Shown here piece after piece: positions 35,302 through 43,472 of a stretch of 64,000 nucleotides of DNA. The position numbers and the translations under genes were made by a program. The notes under the pieces are model-generated. The model worked only from the letters and a program-made list of their open reading frames with translations, was not told where the DNA came from and did no database searches. Origin of the DNA: Pedobacter sp. SYP-B3415 (GTDB lineage: Bacteria; Bacteroidota; Bacteroidia; Sphingobacteriales; Sphingobacteriaceae). The stretch's first letter is position 1; each line of letters opens with the position of its first letter. The stretch spans positions 124,001 through 188,000 of the forward strand of contig NZ_RXNQ01000011.1 of the NCBI RefSeq assembly GCF_004138205.1. The letters are read 5' to 3'.

Positions 35302-36351
35302 ATGAAAAGAACGATTCCGCTGGAAAACCGGACGGCCTGGAATGACTATGTTCAAAGGTCACACAACTATGATTTTTATCATACGCATGATTACCATTGC
35401 CTGGAAGCATCGGGCGAAAGCCTGTTGTTTGTCTACCAGGAAGGCGAGGTCTATATCGCCGTACCTGTTGTCAAAAGACGCATTCCGGGCACAGATCAGT
35501 TTGACCTTTCTTCTGTTTACGGTTACACCGGACCAGTTTCTAACCGTCCCTTCCACATTCTGACACATGAATTTTCAGCCCGTTTCTGCAGCGCCTTCCA
35601 GGATTTTTTTGAAGAGCAGCGCATCATCTCGGTTTTCCTGAGGATGCATCCCTTTTATCATCAGTCGCGCGTTTTTGACAGCCTCGGCGGTATGCATAAC
35701 AATGGTGATGTTGTGGCAATAGATCTCCAGATTCCTATTGAGGAGCAACGCGCCCGTTATCAGCCGCAGATCAGGGCCAATATTAAAAAACTGCAGGGAC
35801 GCGGGTTTACGGTCAGGGAGGCATCCGGTCCTGAAGCAGTATATACCTTTCATCAGTTATACACCGAAAATATGCATCGCGTTCAGGCTGATGAAAAATA
35901 CTTCTTTTCAGAAACGCACTTCAATGCCCTGCTGAACTCATCCAATTTCAAGGCGATGATTCTCTTTGTTTATAATGAGTTCAATCAACCTGTCTGCGGA
36001 ACCATCATTGTGCTGACAAATCATATCATGCAGGCCCACCTCATTGCCACCGCTGATGCCTATCTGGCAGACTCGCCGGCTAAACTGATGGTAGACCATG
36101 TCAGCGTAATTGGCAGGGAGCTGGGCATGAGGTATTATAACCTGGGCGGCGGCTTCGGCTTTAAAAGGGATAATCTTTTCAGGTGGAAGACCGGCTTTTC
36201 GCACACATTCTTCGCCTTTACGACCTGGCGTTACATTGCCAACGTGGCGCGATATGCCGAACTTCTGGCCAGCCAGGAACTTGATCCGGAAGCCGGTATT
36301 GATTTCTTTCCGCTTTATCGCTACAAGTCGCTTGAACTGTCTCACAACTAG
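35302..36351 (+). CDS. FemAB/BioF2-like GNAT acyltransferase
   Basis: The 349-residue protein resembles FemAB-like double-GNAT proteins. An N-terminal half with YDFYHTHDYHCLEASGE is followed by a core GNAT half with RANIKKLQGRGFTV, FKAMILFVYNE and the late YYNLGGGFGFKRDNLFRWKTGFS (read as LGGGFG and FRWKTGF motifs). Relatives add amino acids to peptidoglycan from aminoacyl-tRNA or are found in exopolysaccharide loci as acyltransferases of unknown specificity. Here it lies between a GNAT gene and the dehydratase, so a polysaccharide or sugar-nucleotide acceptor is likely. Confidence 0.75.
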   Translation: MKRTIPLENRTAWNDYVQRSHNYDFYHTHDYHCLEASGESLLFVYQEGEVYIAVPVVKRRIPGTDQFDLSSVYGYTGPVSNRPFHILTHEFSARFCSAFQDFFEEQRIISVFLRMHPFYHQSRVFDSLGGMHNNGDVVAIDLQIPIEEQRARYQPQIRANIKKLQGRGFTVREASGPEAVYTFHQLYTENMHRVQADEKYFFSETHFNALLNSSNFKAMILFVYNEFNQPVCGTIIVLTNHIMQAHLIATADAYLADSPAKLMVDHVSVIGRELGMRYYNLGGGFGFKRDNLFRWKTGFSHTFFAFTTWRYIANVARYAELLASQELDPEAGIDFFPLYRYKSLELSHN

Positions 36352-36358
36352 TCTCACT

Positions 36359-38281
36359 ATGAAAAAGCTTTTATTTAATAAGTCGTTTCATTCCAGGTGG
36401 CTTATCCTGGTTATAGATCAGGTAATTGTATTCCTGTCCATGATGACTTCGGTCCTGATTATCCAGGAGCTGAGTCTGGACCGGAGACCCGTTCTGGATA
36501 TTTTCGCCTGTGTACTAACCTATCATGCCCTTGCAGCGCCGTTGTTTGTTGTGATGCGCATGCACACCGGGATGATTCGTCATTCAAATATGACAGATGT
36601 ATTCAAGGTGTTTAAAACCGTTCTGGCAGGCGGACTGCTTTTTTCCCTTTCGGGATGGCTGGTTCTTATGCCTTACTTCGGCCTCAGCTGGAAATGGTTT
36701 TACAGCATGATTGTGCTGAATTTCTTTATATCTGCTACGCTGCTCATGGTGATGCGCATGTTTATAAAGGTATTGTTCTCATCCCTGAATGATGCCAGAG
36801 ACACCAGAAAAGAATCCGTATTGATCTATGGTACAGACCGGAATGCAGTGTTGATAAAACACGGGCTCGACCTGGGACAGGACCCGGGCGTTCGCATTGT
36901 TGGTTTTATAGATGACCGCCCGGCCCGTGCACGCATGCACATTGAACAGAAAAATGTATACCGCACCAGCGATATCCCTGCCCTGAAGCGGAATCAACAG
37001 GTAGACAAAATGATCGTTTCTGCCGCCTGTCCTGATCCCGAAGCCCGCAAAGCTGCGGCCCAAATGTGTCTTGAAGAAGGCATCGGGGTCATTTCTGTAA
37101 CGGCACCCTCAGAGTGGCTTGACGGCGAACTTCGCATCGGAGATCTTCCTGAAATGAAGATCGAAGACCTGCTGCAGCGTGATCCCATTAAGTTTGACCG
37201 GGAGCAGATTTTTACAGGGCTGACAGGTAAACGGGTACTGGTAACGGGGGCGGCCGGTTCTATAGGATCTGAAATTGTGCGGCAGGTATTGCGCTGTAAA
37301 CCCGATCTGGTTATTCTCTGTGATCAGGCGGAGACGCCTTTGCATCATATGCAGCTGGAATTGGAAGCACGGTTTCCCGACAGCAATTGCATGTATTATA
37401 TGGCAAATATCCAGGATCAGAAACGAATGAAACGTCTGTTTGCATCGTGCTGGCCCGAGATTGTATTTCACGCGGCAGCGTTAAAACATGTGCCCATGAT
37501 GGAGAATAACCCGGAAGAGGCTGTACTGACCAATGTCTGGGGTACCAGGAATCTTGCAGACTTGTCGGTCAGTTTTAACGTGAAGAAGTTTGTCATGATC
37601 TCTACAGACAAAGCGGTGAATCCTACCAATGTTATGGGTGCTTCAAAACGTATTGCAGAGATGTATATACAATCATTGCAGAAATCACGTGAAAACCTGG
37701 GGTCAGATACGTGTTTTATTACAACCAGATTTGGCAATGTTCTGGGTTCAAACGGCTCTGTGGTGCCTCTTTTCAAGTCTCAGATTGATGCAGGCGGCCC
37801 TGTAACGATAACACACCCGGATATAACGCGTTATTTTATGACGATCCCCGAAGCGGTCCAGCTTGTACTCGAAGCGGCATCTATGGGCAATGGGGGAGAG
37901 ATATTTATATTTGATATGGGAGAACCGATCAAAATTGTTGATCTGGCCGTCAGCATGATCAAGCTGTCCGGTCGTGCACCATATAAAGATATTGATATTG
38001 TATTTACCGGGCTTCGGCCGGGCGAAAAGCTATATGAGGAGCTGCTGAACAGGTATGAAAGTACCCAGGTTACGCGACATGAAAAAATTATGATCTCAGA
38101 TGTTGCCCCACTGCAATATGGACAGATCAGCAGGGAGATTGAAGAACTACTTTACATCAATTTAAACCAGAACGCAATGGAAACCGTTCGAAAGATGAAA
38201 GAGATGATCCCTGAATACAAAAGCAACAACTCAGTGTTCAATTCACTGGATGTTGCTTTTCAAAGTGAACCTGAATATTAA
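36359..38281 (+). CDS. FlaA1/WbpM-type UDP-sugar 4,6-dehydratase (CapD family)
   Basis: The start is ATG 36359 (MKKLLFNKSFHSRW); an open frame continues upstream through the FemAB-like gene but is not needed. The 640-residue protein has four to five N-terminal membrane helices (about 15-135), a first Rossmann-like domain (about 145-260) and the catalytic SDR domain (about 275-600) with TGAAGSIGSEI. The active site reads STDKAVNPTNVMGASKR, that is a Met replaces the usual Tyr of SYK, as known for the large WbpM class. It would make the 4-keto-6-deoxy sugar used by the aminotransferases upstream. It closes the biosynthetic operon. Confidence 0.93.
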   Translation: MKKLLFNKSFHSRWLILVIDQVIVFLSMMTSVLIIQELSLDRRPVLDIFACVLTYHALAAPLFVVMRMHTGMIRHSNMTDVFKVFKTVLAGGLLFSLSGWLVLMPYFGLSWKWFYSMIVLNFFISATLLMVMRMFIKVLFSSLNDARDTRKESVLIYGTDRNAVLIKHGLDLGQDPGVRIVGFIDDRPARARMHIEQKNVYRTSDIPALKRNQQVDKMIVSAACPDPEARKAAAQMCLEEGIGVISVTAPSEWLDGELRIGDLPEMKIEDLLQRDPIKFDREQIFTGLTGKRVLVTGAAGSIGSEIVRQVLRCKPDLVILCDQAETPLHHMQLELEARFPDSNCMYYMANIQDQKRMKRLFASCWPEIVFHAAALKHVPMMENNPEEAVLTNVWGTRNLADLSVSFNVKKFVMISTDKAVNPTNVMGASKRIAEMYIQSLQKSRENLGSDTCFITTRFGNVLGSNGSVVPLFKSQIDAGGPVTITHPDITRYFMTIPEAVQLVLEAASMGNGGEIFIFDMGEPIKIVDLAVSMIKLSGRAPYKDIDIVFTGLRPGEKLYEELLNRYESTQVTRHEKIMISDVAPLQYGQISREIEELLYINLNQNAMETVRKMKEMIPEYKSNNSVFNSLDVAFQSEPEY

Positions 38282-38297
38282 ACTTAAGCAACACGAT

Positions 38298-38660
38298 ATG
38301 CACGACGGAGAAACTGTAGAGCTTGTGATCAGGCGCGACCAGATCAGTATAAGCGAATTATCAAGAAGGCTTCATGTTAGCAGGAAGTCGATTTACAACT
38401 GGTTTAAACAAAAACAGCTGAATGTAGAACTGATTCATCGCATTGGTCAGAGTATCAGTTATGATTTTGCAAACGATTTTCCCGAAAAATACAATGGCTT
38501 TCACGCTGCGCGGAGCGCAGAGGAGGGGCCGGGAATTAAAGGGCATGCTGATAGTACCTCAAACTCTCCACAATACTGGCGGGATAAGTACATCAGGCTG
38601 CTGGAAACCTATACATCGTTTTTATCACAACATAATCCCTTAGTGAATGATGAACATTAA
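38298..38660 (+). CDS. Small helix-turn-helix protein (paralogue A)
   Basis: From ATG 38298 the product is 120 residues; an in-frame upstream extension overlaps the dehydratase gene and is not supported. It begins MHDGETVELVIRRDQ, has a helix-turn-helix (about residues 14-45, ISELSRRLHVSRKSIYNWF) and ends with a helical segment YWRDKYIRLLETYTSFL. It is clearly related to the protein at 39995 through the shared NWF motif, the HRIGQSI/HTIGRMI helix and the YW..KYI.LLE tail. It follows the dehydratase by 16 bases. Function is regulatory by inference; no ligand domain is seen. Confidence 0.75.
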   Translation: MHDGETVELVIRRDQISISELSRRLHVSRKSIYNWFKQKQLNVELIHRIGQSISYDFANDFPEKYNGFHAARSAEEGPGIKGHADSTSNSPQYWRDKYIRLLETYTSFLSQHNPLVNDEH

Positions 38661-38750
38661 TCTGACAACGAACTCCCGGCAGCGCAGGCACGCCGTTCCC
38701 TTCAACCTGGATAACAATGCGTGGTCTGCGTACTGTAGCCCGGTTCAGCT

Positions 38751-39845
38751 ATGAAGCCAGACTTGCCACGGTTACAGCCTGGCCTGAGAGACAGGCCTCG
38801 CCATGCGCTTCTTTCTTACTGGGATAAAGATCTGGTTTGCCGTTTTGCCAATGCCGGCCTGTCTTACTGGTTTGGCGAGACGCCTGATAACGCTGTCGGG
38901 AAAACGACTTTGAAAACCCTGCTCGGGGCGGGATTTGAACAGCATGCCATCGCTATCGAATCGGTAATGGAGGGTTATAAGGAAACGCAGCTTCTGGAAA
39001 TGGAAGTTGGAAGCGGGAAAACAATCATTGCCGAAGCCAGTTATTTCCCTGACTCGGGCGAGCAGGAAATATCAGGCTTTTTTCTCTGTCTTACTGAATC
39101 TGAGGAGCAGGCAGATGGATACATGAGGTATGTGCCTGCTGCCGAACAGTCGAAATTTGGCCCTGTGCAGGGAACACGTGAGTGTATGCTGCGGGTTAGC
39201 CGCTACCTGCAGGATCATATTTTATCTGAGTTTCCAACGATCAAAGAGATCGCAAAAGCACACCTGATATCATCGTCTAAGCTGATGCGCGATTTCAGAC
39301 TCGTATTTCATACGAGTCCGCACGAGTATTACCGCGACCTGCAGATGGAATTTGCCGAACGCCACATGAAGGAAACCGGCTGTTCAAAAAAGACAATGGC
39401 GCTGATGCTTGGCTTTTCAAACCCCACAAATTTTAATTCGCGTTACCGCCGGTACCTTGAAAAAAAAATGTCCGAAACAGTTAAAACGGACCCCAAGCCC
39501 GATCTGGCTGACGAGCATGAGGTACTGCTTGTTCAGGCCCCGGTTGCGCTGGCGATACTGGACGTGGACCGGCACTTTCTGATGGCATCAGAAAAATGGA
39601 TCAGCGATTTCCATCCGGATCACCGCGATGTGACCGGCAAAAGCTTTTTCGAATTCTTCCCGGAAGGGAACGTTCCCTGGCCTGGCCTGCGCGATGACCG
39701 CCAGCCTTATCTGCCGCAGAAAACCTTGTTAAAAGACAAATACGGGCGCCAGCATTTGCTTTCGCTAAGCGTTAAGCCCTGGACAGACCATACCGGGCGC
39801 CCTGTAGGGTCAATAATTTGTGCAACCGAGCATGTAGACTCCTGA
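38751..39845 (+). CDS. PAS-AraC-PAS transcriptional regulator
   Basis: The 364-residue protein has an unusual order. A PAS-like domain (about 18-120; LLSYWDKDLVCRFANAGLSYWFG) is followed by an AraC double HTH (about 140-235; PTIKEIAKAHLISSSKLMRDF, MALMLGFSNPTNFNSRYRRY) and a second PAS-like domain (about 255-360; PVALAILDVDRHFLMAS, GKSFFEFFPE). AraC regulators usually carry the HTH at the C-terminus, so a central HTH is atypical. It is flanked by two paralogous HTH genes and lies directly after the polysaccharide operon, which it may control. The ligand or cofactor is not apparent. Confidence 0.8.
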   Translation: MKPDLPRLQPGLRDRPRHALLSYWDKDLVCRFANAGLSYWFGETPDNAVGKTTLKTLLGAGFEQHAIAIESVMEGYKETQLLEMEVGSGKTIIAEASYFPDSGEQEISGFFLCLTESEEQADGYMRYVPAAEQSKFGPVQGTRECMLRVSRYLQDHILSEFPTIKEIAKAHLISSSKLMRDFRLVFHTSPHEYYRDLQMEFAERHMKETGCSKKTMALMLGFSNPTNFNSRYRRYLEKKMSETVKTDPKPDLADEHEVLLVQAPVALAILDVDRHFLMASEKWISDFHPDHRDVTGKSFFEFFPEGNVPWPGLRDDRQPYLPQKTLLKDKYGRQHLLSLSVKPWTDHTGRPVGSIICATEHVDS

Positions 39846-39994
39846 TTTGAGTACGAACAGCTATTTTTTGAGCGTCAGAAGGTTCACCGGGGTTTAAATA
39901 GGCGGTACTTTTATAGAAGTAGCCGCTAATTTATTGATAGGGAGGCGGCTACGGGGATTCTACCTAAAATTATTCTGTACCAATTAAAGAAGCT

Positions 39995-40363
39995 ATGGTC
40001 CATAACGCCGGAGAAATAGTGGAATTAGCTGTGCGTCGTCAAAACGTCAACATCAGCGAACTTTCGAGGAAATTGAACGTCAACAGACGGACAATGTACA
40101 ACTGGTTTCAGCAGCGAAAGCTGAGCGCCGAACTTGTTCACACCATTGGTCGCATGATTCAGCACGACTTTTCAAAAGATTTTGCTGACGAACAAAGTAT
40201 TCAGGCCCTGAATAAACATGTAAAACATACGTCACCCGCATCAACAGAAGAAAATGGCCGTCCTGATGCCATTTATTACTGGATGGAAAAATACATCCAG
40301 CTTCTGGAAGAATACAAAGCGCTGCTGCAAAATAATGATCAGAATAACCCGCCGGTAAGATAA
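39995..40363 (+). CDS. Small helix-turn-helix protein (paralogue B)
   Basis: The 122-residue protein starts at ATG 39995 (MVHNAGEIVELAVRRQNV). The HTH (about residues 17-47) reads ISELSRKLNVNRRTMYNWFQQ. The C-terminal segment YYWMEKYIQLLEEYKALL is helical and similar to the one in paralogue A at 38298. The two flank the PAS-AraC-PAS gene. The 149 bases upstream hold no clear promoter box. It is followed by a terminator, so this is probably the last gene of the plus-strand block. Confidence 0.78.
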   Translation: MVHNAGEIVELAVRRQNVNISELSRKLNVNRRTMYNWFQQRKLSAELVHTIGRMIQHDFSKDFADEQSIQALNKHVKHTSPASTEENGRPDAIYYWMEKYIQLLEEYKALLQNNDQNNPPVR

Positions 40364-40488
40364 CCAGCGGCATACCGGCCCGGGGCGCCGGAAACCATCG
40401 TTTGTTCTGATAAGGGACGCGTGTGCATCTGTCTGGAGAAGATCAGGATGACGCCGTCGGCCTGTACCAGGCAATGGTGTGTAAAACC

Positions 40489-40525
40489 GGGCCCGAAGAA
40501 ATCATTTTCTCCGGGCCCTTTTATT
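40489..40525. terminator. Bidirectional terminator between convergent genes
   Basis: GGGCCCG (40489-40495) pairs with CGGGCCC (40512-40518), and the inner bases (AAGAAAT/ATTTTCT) extend the stem. T-rich tails follow on the plus strand (TTTTATT) and, less strongly, on the minus strand (GGTTTTAC). It lies between the plus-strand HTH gene (stop 40363) and the minus-strand M23 peptidase gene (stop 40552). Confidence 0.8.
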
Positions 40526-40551
40526 GAATGCATCAGCATATGCGTTTCGAT

Positions 40552-41889
40552 TTAACGGGCCGTCGCCTCGGCAATCCAGCCGGTCTCGTTCTTCGAATTA
40601 GCAATCAGCGCGTAGCCTTTAAAGCTGCCTTTTATATCAGCGCGTTCGCCGGGCTGAAGCCGGAACCGTACTGCAGCATTTGCAGCAGGCCCATCGAAAA
40701 CATCAATGGCGGTCTGTCCCGTCTTAAATGTGCGTAACGCTGCGGTGGCCGGTAAAACCCTTGCTGCAGGAACATGGGCTAAGGTTCCGTCAGGAAATGA
40801 AACACGGTATTGATCGCCGTTTGCTCCTTCTGCACGCATTAGCGTACCGGGGGCCAGGGTCATCAATGAATCGGTTCCCGATGGGGCGGTTACCCGCGTG
40901 GTTATGGCCTGCCTGAGGCGAACACTGGCATTTAGAGACGCCAGCGTGGCGCGCACAGCAGGCACCTCAGGTACGGTGGGATTGATGAAGGGCAGCGGAT
41001 CGACAGCGCCGCCGCTGGTGTAAATACCAAAGTGGAGGTGAGGCGGCGTAGTGCGCGCATTCCCGGTATTGCCCACCAGGCCCAGCGTGTCTCCGGGTTT
41101 TACAATTTGCCCGGGTGTGGCGATCTGCTTATCGAGATGCGCGTAATAAAGTGTGTAGTCCTTGCCTTCGGGTCTCATCCAGACTACCCGACCCCCGAGA
41201 TTGTTTTCGTTGACCCGTACCACTGTGCCGTGGGATGCCGATATGGCCGGCGTGCGGAAGGCCGCAAAGATGTCAACTCCCTCGTGCCTGCGGGTATTCC
41301 CATCACGGCCAACGCCAAACAGGCTGCCGATATTTTTTCGTCCGGCTCCCTTAACAGGGAACCCGAGCGAAGGGCCGGTTCCGATCTCTACCGTATATGA
41401 GCCGCCCCGGAGAAGTTCCGGCTGCAGTCGTAACAGGTATGTCTCTGATTCGTCGGCTTCAAACTCAAACGGATTGTTAAGTGTATCTGCAAATGCCAGT
41501 AACTTTGGTTCCTTTCCTGAGCGGATCTGCCACAGATCAGCGTAGATCCGGAAGTCAGCAGCGGCCTTTTTTGTAATGCGTATACTCAGCTTCTGGCCCT
41601 GGACGACCGAAAAACGGTATGATGCAGCAGTTACACGGTCGGCCGGGAAATACCCGCTTTCTCTGAAAGGCACCTCAATTGTAAGTGGTGCACGCAGGCT
41701 TTTTTCTGCTGCTTGCAACCATTGCGTACCTATAGCTGTGCGATCCAGCCCTGCATGCTGCAGCATACTGGTGTATTTATCGTGGGGCGAGCGGCCGGTA
41801 AACAAACCGGGCATCCTGGACTTGCAGGAATGTAAAACCAGAATGGCGATCAGAAGAAAAAGAGGCGTCAGGAATTGGCGTAGTCTCAT
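40552..41889 (-). CDS. M23 metallopeptidase (LytM-type) lipoprotein
   Basis: The 445-residue precursor has a lipoprotein signal ending ILVLHSC. The central M23 domain (about 195-310) holds the zinc ligands in RRHEGVDIFA and PPHLHFGIY and the YYAHLD catalytic motif. The segment before it (about 75-165) looks like a beta-sandwich, and the C-terminus (about 330-445) contains an SH3-like segment (LAPGTLMRAEG and LQPGERADIKGS) followed by a second SH3-like copy. Such enzymes trim peptidoglycan peptides or act on outer-surface substrates. It is monocistronic and convergent with the HTH gene. Confidence 0.9.
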   Translation of the reverse strand: MRLRQFLTPLFLLIAILVLHSCKSRMPGLFTGRSPHDKYTSMLQHAGLDRTAIGTQWLQAAEKSLRAPLTIEVPFRESGYFPADRVTAASYRFSVVQGQKLSIRITKKAAADFRIYADLWQIRSGKEPKLLAFADTLNNPFEFEADESETYLLRLQPELLRGGSYTVEIGTGPSLGFPVKGAGRKNIGSLFGVGRDGNTRRHEGVDIFAAFRTPAISASHGTVVRVNENNLGGRVVWMRPEGKDYTLYYAHLDKQIATPGQIVKPGDTLGLVGNTGNARTTPPHLHFGIYTSGGAVDPLPFINPTVPEVPAVRATLASLNASVRLRQAITTRVTAPSGTDSLMTLAPGTLMRAEGANGDQYRVSFPDGTLAHVPAARVLPATAALRTFKTGQTAIDVFDGPAANAAVRFRLQPGERADIKGSFKGYALIANSKNETGWIAEATAR

Positions 41890-41984
41890 GCATGCGGCTT
41901 TTTATCATAACAACTGCCAGCGGTTCATGTTTTATACCTTGCGAATCTGATAATGCGGGATGTTAAGGTTTGACCGGCCACTCT

Positions 41985-42704
41985 TCAGCGGAAGCTCATC
42001 CAGAATACGAATGGCCAGAGGTTATTGCATATATGCAGCAGGCAGCTCCACAACAAACCAAGCCGTAACGCAGTCCAGTTTAGTATGAGACCGTTGATGA
42101 AAAATGGCAGCAAGGTTATTCCAATTGTAAGTTCAGCGGCAGACCCGAAATTGAAGTTGAAATAATGCCATAGTGCAAAACACGCAGCACTTATCCAGGA
42201 TAGCGCGCGCTGGGCGGGATGTGTGCTGAGCGCGGCGTGCAGCTTCCGGAACGGCCTGGCAGGCAGGGCCAGAACCAGCATTGAACCGGTCAGCGCAAGC
42301 GCCGTATGCAACGACATCAGATAAAAATTCCAGCCGCATAGCCTGCATACAGTCAGGTACGTGACCGCAACCAGCGCAGCCCTGAACCACCGGCTGTTCC
42401 TCTGAAGAATCCCTCTGAAGGCAAGCTCCTCAATGAGTGGTCCGAGCAGGACGAACTCGAAAAATAGTCCCGCCTGCGACATTCCGCGCAGATAATCCGG
42501 CAGTCGCCGGCCGGCAATAACATCGTCAATGATGCCATACCTGACCAGCAGAACCTGGATCCCTGCACAGACGAAGTTCACGGCCAGCATAAACAAGAGG
42601 GACTTACCAATAAATAAAGCATTCCTGGCCGGATTTGCCGGCAAACCGGATGATGAATTGTGCTCGCTGAGAAAACAGTAAAAGTCGCGCAAATAGGCGG
42701 CCAT
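41985..42704 (-). CDS. CPBP-family intramembrane metalloprotease
   Basis: The 239-residue membrane protein has about six hydrophobic segments. The first CPBP (Abi/CAAX-protease-like) motif is intact: LIEELAFRGILQR (about residues 89-101), with the paired glutamates. A later ISAACFALWHYFNFNFG segment supplies the second-motif histidine, and HICNNLW near the C-terminus supplies the third. Family members cleave prenylated or bacteriocin-related substrates; the local substrate is unknown. It is on the opposite strand from the DinB-like gene, with a shared promoter region. Confidence 0.88.
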   Translation of the reverse strand: MAAYLRDFYCFLSEHNSSSGLPANPARNALFIGKSLLFMLAVNFVCAGIQVLLVRYGIIDDVIAGRRLPDYLRGMSQAGLFFEFVLLGPLIEELAFRGILQRNSRWFRAALVAVTYLTVCRLCGWNFYLMSLHTALALTGSMLVLALPARPFRKLHAALSTHPAQRALSWISAACFALWHYFNFNFGSAAELTIGITLLPFFINGLILNWTALRLGLLWSCLLHICNNLWPFVFWMSFR

Positions 42705-42737
42705 GGGTCGATGTTAAGATTTGTAAGGTTTTACCAC

Positions 42738-42753
42738 CAAATTTATACATTTG
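42738..42753. promoter_or_regulatory. Back-to-back divergent -7 boxes between CPBP and DinB-like genes
   Basis: Plus strand TACATTTG (42746-42753) and minus strand TAAATTTG (plus positions 42738-42745) touch each other and form a short dyad, CAAAT...ATTTG. The plus box has a TTTG at 42720-42723 with a 22-base spacer, slightly long for a -33. No clear -33 is seen on the minus side. Both are consistent with the gene starts at 42784 and 42704. Confidence 0.4.
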
Positions 42754-42783
42754 GCCATTCCTTTTAGCGATCTGACGTTACCT

Positions 42784-43341
42784 ATGAAAGAAAACTACCT
42801 CACAAGTGTTCAAAAACAGTTTATGTATTATAAGTCGCTCGGCGACCGCGCCATGCAGCAGGTAAATGACGAACAACTGTTTGCACAGCCCGGCGCAGAG
42901 AGCAACAGTATTGCCATCATTGTGCAGCATATGGCAGGCAACATGAAGTCGAGATTTACCGACTTTCTGGGTTCAGACGGTGAAAAGGAATGGCGCAACC
43001 GCGATCGCGAGTTCGAGGCAGTGTTACACAGCCGGACCGAGGTTCTGACAGCCTGGGAAGAAGGTTGGCAGGTCCTCTTCGGTACCCTCTCAGCCCTTCA
43101 CGAAGAGCAGCTCGCAGAGATCGTTTATATCCGTAACGAAGGGCATACCGTTTTGGAAGCGCTGAACAGGCAATTATCACATTATCCCTACCACGTTGGG
43201 CAGATCGTCTTGCTGGCAAAAATGTTCGCAGGCTCCTGGCAAAGCCTTTCCATCCCGCGCAGCGGATCGGCAGAATATAACGCCGGGAAATTCGACAGGG
43301 AAAAACAACGCAGGCACTTTACCAACGACCATGAAGCCTGA
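42784..43341 (+). CDS. DinB-like (DUF1572) protein
   Basis: From ATG 42784 (MKENYLTSVQKQFMYY) the product is 185 residues; a longer frame begins at 42751 but would place the start inside the -7 box. It is a DinB-like four-helix-bundle protein. The metal-site helix IAIIVQHMAGNMKSRF (His about residue 46) and the late LNRQLSHYPYHVGQIVLLAK helix with two His fit the DUF1572/YfiT-like layout. Such proteins are thiol transferases or stress proteins of poorly known role. No partner gene is adjacent. Confidence 0.88.
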   Translation: MKENYLTSVQKQFMYYKSLGDRAMQQVNDEQLFAQPGAESNSIAIIVQHMAGNMKSRFTDFLGSDGEKEWRNRDREFEAVLHSRTEVLTAWEEGWQVLFGTLSALHEEQLAEIVYIRNEGHTVLEALNRQLSHYPYHVGQIVLLAKMFAGSWQSLSIPRSGSAEYNAGKFDREKQRRHFTNDHEA

Positions 43342-43410
43342 CCGCTCAGGTAACAGGGTTCCTTTCATCCTAAGGTATACCAATTTCTACCATTAATTGT
43401 GAATAAAGTA

Positions 43411-43442
43411 TTAATTGTCAAATTGTTAACAGGGTATTTTTG
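43411..43442 (+). promoter_or_regulatory. Promoter of the GH5 mannanase gene
   Basis: TATTTTTG at 43435-43442 matches the -7 consensus. TTG at 43415-43417 gives a 17-base spacer, and TTAA at 43411-43414 gives the 20-base spacing seen at other promoters of this locus. The leader before ATG 43473 is about 22 bases. Confidence 0.5.
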
Positions 43443-43472
43443 GTGCGTAAACACTAACCAAATCTTAAACCC

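Noticed and set aside
36236..36358. Upstream extension of the dehydratase gene
   Set aside because: It would overlap the FemAB-like gene by over 100 bases; the Met at 36359 begins directly before the membrane helices, as in relatives.
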